From Cystobasidiopsis lactophilus (lineage: Eukaryota; Basidiomycota; Agaricostilbomycetes; Agaricostilbales; Chionosphaeraceae), in the NCBI GenBank assembly GCA_001599975.1, contig BCIO01000003.1:3032677-3096676 (forward strand): DNA of 64,000 bases, read 5' to 3'. The position numbers and the translations under genes are program-made. Below, piece after piece: positions 32,921-43,174 of this stretch. Each line of letters opens with the position of its first letter. Positions within the stretch are counted from its first letter, which is position 1. A model generated the notes under the pieces. It was not told where the DNA came from. It was given only the letters and a program-made list of their open reading frames with translations, and ran no database searches.

Positions 32921-35900
32921 ATGACCTCTGAGGAGGACGGACAGCATGGCGAAGACGATGAGGAAGGCCAAAACCTCTTGAAGGATCACCACCAGCCAGA
33001 GTCGCAATCCGTTCGCAAATCGCAAGATGTCAGGCGCGAAGTCGATGATTTTGGCCCATTTAAGGACGAGTTACAGCCTTACGATCTTTACGAGATGTTT
33101 GGCGAACGCAAGGTGGAGGACCTGGAGAAGCTGGGCGGGCCGGACAAGGTCCTGAAAGCGCTTCTGACGGACGCCAAGTCAGGGCTTTCGAACTCTCAAG
33201 TGGCGGAGGATGGCGACGAGCGAAGTGCCCGAGAGCGCATCTATGGCAAGAATCGCCTGCCAGAGCGACAAATGAAGAGCTTCTGGCGCATGGTCGGCGA
33301 AGCGTTGAACGACAAAGTCCTGATCATTCTCTCCGTGGCTGCTGTCGTTTCTACTGCCCTCGGCATCTATCAAGACGTCAACGCCGAGCCTGGCGAGCCC
33401 AAAGTCAACTGGGTTGAGGGGTTCTCCATTGGTTCGTTTCCGCTCCTAGCTGTGGGAACTTCTCTTAATTCTCTGCCCGTGCAGTTATGGCGATCGTGAT
33501 TGTCGTCCTTGTCAGCAGCATCAATGACTACCAGAAGGAGAAGCAGTTCAAGGCGCTCAATGACAAGCAAGAAATCCGCAAGGCGAATGTCAAGCGAGAT
33601 GGCAAATACAAGTCTATCGACTCGCGGGTAGGTCTCTTGTCCTTGAAAGAGATTTGTAATGACCTCTTATGCCCCAAGCAGGACATCCTCGTGGGCGACA
33701 TCATCCGAGTCGAGGCGGGCGAAATTTTGACCTGTGACGCTATCTTCCTTGGCGGTCACGATGTGCGGTGCGACGAGACGGGAGCGACGGGGGAATCGGA
33801 TGCTATCAACAAATCCACCTTCGAAGAATCCAAGGACTCGGAAGACTCGGACTGCTTCTTGCTGTCTGGCTCCAAAGTGTTGGAAGGAGAGGGCAAAGCT
33901 GTCGTCGTCGCTGTCGGCCAAGACTCTTTCCAAGGCCGAATCTTCATGGAACTCCGCTCCAGCCAGCCCAATGTCACCCGGATGCAAAAGCAGCTGGGTG
34001 GTTTGGCCGAGCAGATTGCGCGCCTCGCCAGCATCGCCGGTGGCATCCTCTTCCTCGCCCTTCTCATCCGCTTCTTCATCGAGCTCAAGACCATTCCAGA
34101 TCGAACGGGTTCGGAGAAGGGTCAAGCCTTCATTGCCACCTTTGTATTGGCTGTCACCTTGATCGTTGTGGCGTAAGTGGTGCCCTACCCCAAGCTTGGC
34201 GTGTCCTCTGTTGATTCGTGCGCTTTCACAGTGTGCCCGAAGGACTTCCTCTTGCTGTCACCCTGGCCTTGGCGTTTGCCACCAAGCGAATGACTAGCCA
34301 CAATTTGCTCGTCCGCGTGTTTGAGTCTTGTGAAAGTGAGCACCTTTTTTCGTCTTTACGCCTATAAAGTAACTAAGCTTTTGACAGCCATGTCCAACGC
34401 GACCTTCGTCGTCACCGACAAGACCGGCACGCTAACGCAAAACGTGATGACCGTTGTCGCCATTCTGATCGGCGGCGAACAGTTCTCCGACCACGACATC
34501 GAGAAGAAGAAGCCTGACGGAGATGATGCGGGCTCGGACCAAGAAGGGGATCAGCCAGAGCAGAAGAAGGTGTCGGACCTCAAGGAGAGCGCCGACGAGG
34601 AGCTCAAGTCGCTTCTGGCCAAGAGCATTGCCATCAACTCGACTGCCTTTGAAGATGAAGACTCAAAAGATGACGATGGGAATCCGACTTGGGTTGGCTC
34701 CAAGACCGACACGGCCTTGTTGCGCATGCTGCAAGACTTCGACTGGGGCGACTACAACCAGCTTCGCGAAGAGGCCCACGTGGTGCAGATGTTTCCTTTT
34801 TCCTCAGACCGAAAGGCAATGGCTTCGCTAGTCAAGGATGGTGACAAGCATTTGCTGCTGGTGAAGGGAGCGGCCGAAGTCTTGGTCAAAGCCTGCACCA
34901 CCCAAGCCAAGCTCTCGGACTCGGACGACAAGCTCGATACAGCAGATCTTAGTGAGGACGACCGCAAGCAGATCGAAGAAACCATCAAATCCTACGCTGC
35001 TGCGTCCCTCCGCGGCATCGCCCTCTGCTACCGCTCTTTTGATCAGCATCCGAACGGCGGCAGCAAGCTCGATTACGACGAGACTGCTAAAGACCTCACC
35101 TTCCTCGCCATCGCCGGTCTAGAAGATCCCCTTCGCGACACTGTCTCCGACTCGATCAAGGAATGTCACAAAGCCGGTTTGACGGTGACCATGTGTACGG
35201 GCGACAGCCTTCTGACCGCCAAAGCCATCGCCAAGCAGTGCGGTATCCTCAAAGACGACAAGGATGAAGCGATGGAAGGGTCCGAGTTCAGAGAGCTGGA
35301 CAAGGAGAAGCAGCGGGAGGTCGCGCCCAAACTTCGGGTCCTGGCCCGTTCGCTGCCACAAGACAAGGAGGACTTGGTGGCTGTTCTACACGACTTGGAA
35401 GAAATTGTCTGCGTCACAGGAGATGGCACCAACGACGCTTTGGCGCTCAAGAAGGCCGACGTTGGCTTCAGCATGGGTTTGTCTGGCACCGAAGTCGCCA
35501 AGGAGGCTTCCGACGTGATCTTGATGGACGATAACGTTCGTTTCTTGTTTCCTCTAGCAATTTCTTGCTAACATCAGTTCGGAGCGGCCAGTTCTCCAAC
35601 ATCGTTTCGGCCATTGTCTGGGGGCGGTGCGTTTCCGACGCTGTTCGCAAGTTCCTCCAGTTCCAGCTCGCTGTCAACATCACCGCCGTCGTCATCACCT
35701 TTGTCAGTGCGGTGACTGGTGGCCAAGAGAACTCCATCTTGAACGCGGTCCAGCTCCTCTGGGTCAACTTGATCATGGAGTGAGTGCACCTCTTCCTCTT
35801 CCGCACCCACTTCTGAGGCAGTGCGGCGGTACCAAAAAGTACCTTTGCAGCTCTGGCCCTGGCGACTGACCCGGCCGATCCGCTGCTGCTCAACCGCAAA

Positions 35901-36756
35901 CCGGAGCCGCGCTCGGCGCCCATCATCTCGGTGACCATGACCAAGCTGATCGCCCTGGAAGCCATCTACCAAATCACCGTCACCTTGCTGCTCCACTTTG
36001 CCGGGCCAAAGCTTTTGAAGCCGCTCATTGGCGAGGTGGACCGGGAGGATTTGGCGTTCAAGACGCTGGTGTTCAACACTTTTGTCTTCTGCCAAGTGTT
36101 CAACCTGATCAACTGCCGCTGCTTGGACAATTCGCTAAACGTGTTCCACGGCGCGCACAAGAACTTTTGGCTGCTTGGCATCTTGCTCATCAGTGGGTTC
36201 ACACATCTCTCTAATCCAAGGTGGATCTCGGATTCTTGATAGTGATAAATGGCCACAGTGGTTGGCGGCCAAATCCTGATCGTCTTTGTCGGCGGTGCCG
36301 CCTTCGAGACTTCGCCCATGCCCGTGTCGTTCTGGGCCGTCTCGCTGGTGCTGGGCTCGATGAGCTTGGTGGTCGGCTTGGCCGCCCGCTTCTTGCCCGA
36401 CGGCCCTCTGCAGTCTCTGATGGTCATGCTGCACCTCATTCCCCACCCACTCTCGCTTCCAACATCCAAAGGCAAGGAGTCGGATTCAGAACACGACCAC
36501 TTGGCCCAGACACTCAAAGGTACGCGTCTTGCAAGCGCTCCAGTCGGGATCTCAACCTGACGAGGCCCCTTTGGTGGCGTTCCCAGTGATCCATGCCATT
36601 CGCGCGGGCCGGATGCGGTCCAACCTCGTCCACTACTTCCGAGAGAAGATTCTCAACCAAGAGGGTGGCAAGCCGGGCGTGGAGAAAAAGACGATTGGGG
36701 CGGCGCTCATGCTGCCTTCGACGTTGTTGGCCAAGATCAAGTCGCCGCCTTCGTAG
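32921..36756 (+). CDS. PMC1: P2B-type calcium ATPase, Pmc1 family
   Basis: P-type ATPase pumping Ca2+ out of the cytosol, usually in the fungal vacuole membrane. ATG at 32921 opens a charged N-terminus MTSEEDGQHGEDDEEGQNLL. Visible parts: KNRLPERQMKSFWRMV; actuator TGATGESDAI; transmembrane 4 motif VPEGLPLAVTLALAFATKRM; phosphorylation site DKTGTLTQN; ATP-binding KGAAEVLVKAC; hinge TGDGTNDALALKKADVGFSM; and MDDN joined across an intron to FSNIVSAIVWGRC. The late membrane segments NFWLLGILLI and VGGQILIVFVGGAAFE follow. Stop TAG at 36754-36756. No C-terminal calmodulin domain is seen; regulation in yeast Pmc1 is N-terminal. Introns near 33433, 33629, 34172, 34335, 35536, 35779, 36193 and 36520. 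Confidence 0.93.
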
Positions 36757-36930
36757 AGAGGATCCCCTTGTACTTTTATACACGCGCCTGCTCTCAGCTT
36801 GGCAGAGTCACGGCCAAGAAGATCTACAGTGATCGACGCGAGACATCGCCTCTTGAGCAGAGCCCTCTGCACTTCGCCTCTTCTTGCGCCGTGGGAACCG
36901 CGCTCTTACCTCTTGCTCCCCGTCCACACC

Positions 36931-39900
36931 ATGTCGGGCAACTACAACAACAACGGCGGCGGCTACCGGCGCTCCCAGTCCTCGCCCTTTGACGATCACA
37001 CCCGCTACTCCAACCTGAGCTACTCGTCCCAGCATCAGGACAACCTGAGCTCGCCCCAGCCGCTGTACCCGCCCTCGGCCCTGCGGGACTCGATGTACTC
37101 CCTCCACGACGAGTACAACACCCCAACCGAGGAGAAGGAGGGCTACATCCCCACCCGCACCGAGGACGAGGAGGAGGCCACCCCCTTCGCCCACGACGCC
37201 TACATCGACCGCACCCTGCCCGCGTCCTATGGCCTGCCCCCTGGCCGCCGCCACATTGGCATCCGCACCCCCAACATGGCCGGCCTCAGCCGCAAGGAGA
37301 CCAACGCCGAGGCGTTCAGGCAGCGCCAAAAGACCTTGGGCCGCTCAAAGACCAAGCGGGTCGTCCTCAAGAACGGCCACTACATTGCGTGCGTTCTCTA
37401 CCCATTATCAATGCTCTTGATACACGGATGTTGACTGCGAATGCACAGCGAATTCCCGGTGCCCACCGCCGTGCGAAATGCCAACAAGAATGCCCAAGTT
37501 GGAAACAGTGAGGCTAACTCCCCACCGCTATCAGCCTGGTACTGATGGAATGTTCCAATGCGTCACAGACGACCACCCGGAGGAGTTCTCGCACTTGCGA
37601 TACACGGCCGCCGTGAGGCTTTCGACTTTGTGAAACAGTTCATGCTGCTAAATTTGTTTGAGGGCGATGCTCCATTAGACTTGCGACCCAGACGACTTCA
37701 CCGCGGAGGCCGGCTGGTCCCTCAGGCCCTCGCTCTACAACAGAGACACCGAGCTGCTCATCGCCATCGTGGGTTTCTGGACATCAGCCATACCGCATGA
37801 CCTTTGTTGATCTTTCAGCTTTTTGGGCGAATCCACAGACCTACTACAACGAAGACAAGATCCTGATGGCCAGAACCCTGCACGGCGTCATGAAGAACGT
37901 GACGGACATTGTGCGCGCCAAGTGGTCCGAGTTTCGGCGCTCAGCCGAGAGGGCCAAGGGCGAAGGCGGCGTCGCTTCCGGCATCGACGGCTGGAAGAGG
38001 ATCGTCGTCTCGTTGATCTTTGGTGAGGAGCTGCCGTCACTTAGAAGCGTTTGCGGACTCTGAGTGCGGATGCTATTCCTCTTCACAGACGGCCTCGACC
38101 CCGCCGACAAGGAAACTTTGGAGTGAGGAGCTTCCCTTTATCTCTTGACCCTCTTTGAGTCTCAATTCTGGTTTTGCTCTTTCTCTCAGCCTTCTGGCCA
38201 CCATCGGCCTCTACCAAGACGCCATCATGCAAAAGAGCGTCGACGAGCAAGAGACCCAGGCCCACATCTTCGAGTACACCACCGCGCTCAGCATGAACGC
38301 CAAGCCCCAGCTGGTCACCCCGGCGGCCAACGACCCCAACTCGCTCGTCCCAGTCCAGTTCATCTTTGTGCTCAAGGTGAGTGGTCGGCTGGCGGTGGCG
38401 GTGGCAAATTTCGAAATGGTCTGACACCGCCTTTGGCTTGCAGGCCAAGAATGCCAAAAAGATCAATTGTGCGTTCAGAGATCATCTATCCCGGTCAATT
38501 ACAGGACTTGAGCCATTTTCTCGTACAGCGCACCGCTGGCTCTTCAACGCCATTGGCCGCCTCTTGCACCCCGAGATCTGCATCCTCCTCGATGCCGGCA
38601 CCAAGCCTGGCCCCAGGTCTCTCTACTAGTCAGTGGAGTAAGGGCTTTTCAGTCAAAACTTGAGCTGATGACGCGGTATTCCATTGACAGCTTATGGGAA
38701 GCTTTCCACCACAACCGGGTGAGTTCCTCGTTCACCCCAGCTCTCTGAGCTATTACTAAATAGAGGTTCGCACAGAATCTGGGAGGTGCGGCCGGCGAGA
38801 TCCACGCCATGTTGGGAGGCGGCAAGAAGCTCCTCAATCCTCTGGTCGCTGCTCAGAACTTGTAGGCTGCCACCCTCTCCGATCAGTCTCATCTGATGGA
38901 CTGGGTGTGAACCTCTACAGCGAATACAAGATCAGCAACATCTTGGACAAAACGACCGAGAGCGCGTTTGGCTATGTCTCAGTTTTGCCAGGGTGGGTCA
39001 ACTCGACACCATCCCTTCGAGGCTGCGTGTCGAAGTGGATGCACAGTGCCTTCTCTGCCTACCGCTATCGTGCCATCCAAGGGCGTCCTTTGGAGCAGTG
39101 CGTTGCCTCGTTTTGTAGAACCCGAGGTCGAGCTGATGTGGGGTGCAGATACTTCCATGGTGATCACTCTTTGGTGCGTTCACCCTCCCTTTTCAGGAGG
39201 TAGCACCAGTTTGATCTCGGAATGCAGGCCGAGCGACTTGGACCCAAGGGCGTTTACGGCATGAGCATCTTCACCATGAACATGTTCGGCGCTCCCTCAC
39301 TCTCAGAAGCCCGATCATTGCTAACGATGAGGCTCTTCTGAAAGGTTCTTGGCCGAAGATCGGATCCTGTGCTTCGAATTGGTGGCGAAAGCGGGCGCAA
39401 AGTGGACCTTGGGCTACGTCAAGCCCGCCAGTGCGTTTTGAGCCTTTTCTCTTCGTTCTGGCATCGCTCAACATACGCACAGAGGGCGAAACTGATGTTC
39501 CTGAACAGGCTGCTGAGCTCAGTAAGCGTTTTGTGAGGAAATCAGCAGGTTGGGTCTGAGTGTGCTTCGCAGTCGGACAGCGAAGACGCTGGCTCAAGTA
39601 AGACTTCGACTGGCATCCATGACGTCTTCTGACCTTTATCCAGTGGCTCTTTCGCTGCCGGCATCTACGCCTTGCGCCAGTGAGTTGTCAGGTCTTAATT
39701 TCGCCCAAGCGAGCTAAAGCGACTTGCAGTTTCCCGCGCCTGTACAAAACCGACCACGGCATCTTCCGCATGTTCTTCCTTCACATCCAAGCCTTGTACA
39801 ACGTCATCAGCCTGGTCATGAGGTGGGTTTCTGCGCCCACGCGGCCATGAGATCAGGCTTGACCGAACGCGCCGGCAGTTGGTTCCAGCTCGCCAATTGG

Positions 39901-41482
39901 TTCCTCAGTTTCTCCATCATCATTCAACTGTGAGTATTCTACTTAGTGTGCGACATGTGGCCTCAGACGTGAATGCAGTGTCGCCGGCTTCTTGCGATCG
40001 CCTCCTGACGACCCTGATCTGCACGCCTGCTGGGCGGGTTCCGTCTTCGACCAGAGCGGCAGTGGCTTTTTCGCCAAGCACGACTTCCTTGGCGAATTGA
40101 AGTGCGTTGATCCTTTCGCTGCGTCGCTCGAGGCTGAGCAATCCCCTCCAGTTGGGTTTTGATCGTGCTTTATCTTCTGACCGTCGGACTACAAGTAAGC
40201 CTCTTCTATGTGTGGGTCCTACTTCAGCACGCTAAATGGGACGTAGATCATTTTGGCGCTGGGAAACCGGCCGAAAGGAGAGCGAGCCACCTACACAGCC
40301 TGCTTCTTGATCTTTGCCGCGATGGCTTTGTGGCTCATCTTGAATACAGTAAGATCCTTTAGTAATTGCCTTTGACTTTATTTAAGCAACCGCATGAGCA
40401 GATCTTCCTGACCGCCAAGGCGTTGTGCCCGCTGCAAGGCAAGCTCGCGCTGGCAAAAGCAAATGGCGACTCGTTCAGCAAGGTCTTTGTCGATCTCTTT
40501 GTCCACCAAACGTTCGGCCTCATCTTTCTGGGCATCCTCGGCACCTTTGGAGTCTACATCGTGCGTCATCGATGGGTGTTTCCGGGCACTTACTGATTAC
40601 TGATGTCTCTGCCCAGATCGCGAGTGTCCTGTATTTGGATCCTTGGCACATCCTCCATTCCATGCGTGCGTTCATATTGCTGTTATCCGAAGCAGAAGTC
40701 TGACTTTGAAGCAGCGCAATACCTGCTGATCGCCATTTCGTTCACCAACATCCTGAATGTTTATGTGAGTGACTCCTCATTGCTCTAAGAGATTAGCTGA
40801 CGTCCCCAATGTCATTCTGCAACCTTAACGAGTCGGTCTCCTTTTGCTTTCATTCGAATCACTAGGTTGCTGACAAACACCTCGCAGTGTGTCGTGGGGC
40901 ACCAAGGGCTCGGACAAGGCCGAAGCACTGCCCTCAATCAAGTCCAAGAAGACAGACGGAGACGAAGCGGTTGTTGAAGTCGCAGAGAAACCGCAGCAAG
41001 ACATGTGAGCTTGAACTTTTTGGTGTCGCTTGGCCCAAGACCTGAAAATACGCGTTCAGCGACGAGGCCTTCTCGCAGACTGTCAAGCGCGCTCTGACGC
41101 CTCTGGACACGGTCGAAGTGATCGAGAAGCCAACCATCGTGAGTATGGGCTTTCTGGAGGTTTTTCCAGTTCACTCAGCCTCGCTGGTGTTTTCTAGGAC
41201 GACGCCAACAAGACCTTCCGCACCCGGCTTGTCTCCTTCTGGCTAGCGTGTAATGTCTTGATGGGCATCGTCATCTCCAAACTTGGTCAAGATGGCCGCA
41301 ACGAGTACTTCAAGGTTTGGCTTGCCCTACGCGGTCCCGAGCTCTTGCTGATGCTAGACTGTCAGTATTTGCTCTTCATCACCTTCCTTCTGGCCTTTTT
41401 CCGTTTCTCTGGCTTCATGTGGTACATGTTTGGCGAGACATTCTTCCGACTCGCTCGCTGCTGCTCCCGGGGACGTCGCTAA
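36931..41482 (+). CDS. CHS: chitin synthase (GT2, division I)
   Basis: Plasma membrane processive GT2 enzyme polymerising UDP-GlcNAc into chitin. ATG at 36931 ([20 protein letters not shown]). The N-terminus is disordered and Ser/Tyr-rich, then [20 protein letters not shown], the CHS N-terminal signature. The catalytic domain includes [91 protein letters not shown] (EDR) and IGQRRRWLNGS (QRRRW). The exon for GQRRRWL (39573-39597) is only 25 nt. Hydrophobic segments follow, then [13 protein letters not shown], an acidic linker, and final spans, stop TAA 41480-41482. By count of joins there are about twenty introns, far more than in other genes here. No myosin motor, so class I-III rather than V or VII. 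Confidence 0.93.
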
Positions 41483-42201
41483 AGGGCCGACTTTGCATGG
41501 AATTTCCTTTCTCTCTGTGTTAGATCTTCATCATTATGTGTATGCTTTATGAGTCGCAGTCTTTTGCATCAAGGTTCATTCATGGGCATTTCGACTTTCG
41601 CCACAGCGCGTTTTCGACTTCGACATTTCATTTCTGCCCGCTGGCGAAATCCAAGCTCACGTTGTTACAGCCAATTCCACTCGATTCTTTTCAGCAGTGG
41701 CTGCCCTCTTGGATCCTGTCAGTCTCGCGAGGAGCATGCCGCCTAGTCCGCTGCCTCTGAGGTCCGGCGAGCTCTCGAAGCCTAGTCGATTTGCGAGTTT
41801 TGGGAGGCTCTTCATGATCGCGCTCTCGTGCCCAAGGACGCCCACTTTTCCTGCTTCTCGAGACCAAGTCTCAAGATCAGGTCTTGACAAGGTGGACATC
41901 CTTGACACGAGGGAGGTTTCAGCGCTCCTTTGATTCTCGCTTGCTCGACGCCGTTCAACCCGCCCTTGTCTGGACCACTGACACCCTGCCCGTTCACGGC
42001 CGCGCCGTGTCCTCCGGTTGTTCTTGACGTTCTGATTTGCACTAACCTCAGCCGACTCCGCGGGGCCTTTCGTTTCGTATCCTTCTCTTCGAATCTTGCG
42101 ACATAGTGACGACCTTTGCCCTGGCGTCCACCTCTCTTGCTTCTGCTACAACCGCTCTCCCCCTTCTTTACTTTGGCCTCTACATCAAAGACAAGCCCAA
42201 A
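41483..42201. other. intergenic, chitin synthase 3' side
   Basis: About 720 bases with no convincing gene. The 3' region of chitin synthase and the promoter of the next gene lie here. A pyrimidine-rich stretch (many CTTCT and TTTC runs) covers 41490-41720 and 42000-42200. Confidence 0.45.
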
Positions 42202-42747
42202 ATGCGCCTTCCTCTTGCCATCGTCTTCGCCGCCGTTGCGTCGCTCGCTGGGGCTGCTCCCGACACGCCGCAGCCGCCTGCGCCCAGAACGCCTCGTAGA
42301 ACCCTGTTAGAGCGTGATTTATCGTGTTTTAACGGCTACGAGGGTAAGTTGAAGAGACGCAGCGGCGCCCTCTCCTTGCTCAATTCGTGGGCGCAATCAC
42401 AGGTGCTGGCTGCACCGGCCCGCCCACTAGCGAATACGACTTCAACGCTGCCGGTGGGCTCAGCATACTGTGTGAACACGGATGACGCTGACCATGCCCT
42501 GCAAGGAACTGGTTGCCACCCGCTGTCTGGCATCAGCAAGTCTATCAACTGGTGTCTAGCGGCTGGCCAAGGTATATCCTTTTTCAAGACGGTTTGCACC
42601 TCCCACAGATCCTTGTCATGTCAATCACTCAAGGCGTGGCCTGCGCAGACCTATGCCGCATGCGATCACAGTGTCTCTGACTCAATTGCCTACGAATATG
42701 CTCGGTTTCCCAACCAACTTTGCGATTGGTACGCCACGTCGCCGTAA
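42202..42747 (+). CDS. candidate small secreted cysteine-containing protein
   Basis: ATG at 42202 opens a clear signal peptide MRLPLAIVFAAVASLAGA, then a Pro/Arg-rich stretch with RR and KR-like sites (RTPRRTLLERDLSCFNGYEG). Read without splicing, the frame stays open to 42747 with eight or nine Cys. A good-looking intron (GTAAGT at about 42342 to CACAG at about 42400) would instead lead into AGCTGPPTSEYDFNAAGG, which looks more like a folded secreted domain. I cannot decide between the two, so the C-terminus is uncertain. No homologue is recognised. The size, signal and Cys content fit an effector or surface protein, by inference only. Confidence 0.5.
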   Translation: MRLPLAIVFAAVASLAGAAPDTPQPPAPRTPRRTLLERDLSCFNGYEGKLKRRSGALSLLNSWAQSQVLAAPARPLANTTSTLPVGSAYCVNTDDADHALQGTGCHPLSGISKSINWCLAAGQGISFFKTVCTSHRSLSCQSLKAWPAQTYAACDHSVSDSIAYEYARFPNQLCDWYATSP

Positions 42748-43174
42748 TCTCAGATAGTCGCGAAGCTGACTCCTGGTTCTAGCTATACCGCACCCGAAGG
42801 GTGAAGCCCAGTCTAACTCGCTTGTCAGAATGTCGTCTCACACCATCCCACACAAATAGATTCAACATAGGCTCAATCGAGTTTGTGGTGTGATGCGTTG
42901 CCAATCGGTTGCGTTGAGTTCTGGCTCGGTTATCCTGGGTTATCTGGGCAGCGAGTGTTGCGCACGGTTGCGGTGTCACCCTCCTCGTCCCTCCCTTTGC
43001 ACCGTCTTGTTCGGTCGATTACGTCGAAAGAGATAGTCGAGCCACTCGGTCAGCACAATGAGAGGCGCTAAACCTTCAGAGCAGGTCGCAATTGACGCGT
43101 TGCGACCTTCAAAATCGGGTCAGGTTTGGAAAGACTTTGCATGTCGTGGCGTTCTAGAGTTCGCCTCACTTTAT
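42748..43174. other. convergent intergenic region
   Basis: 3' regions of the candidate secreted protein (+) and the RBM-like gene (-). No gene is seen. A minus-strand frame at 43068-43175 is the read-through beyond the spliced stop of the RBM-like gene. Confidence 0.4.
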
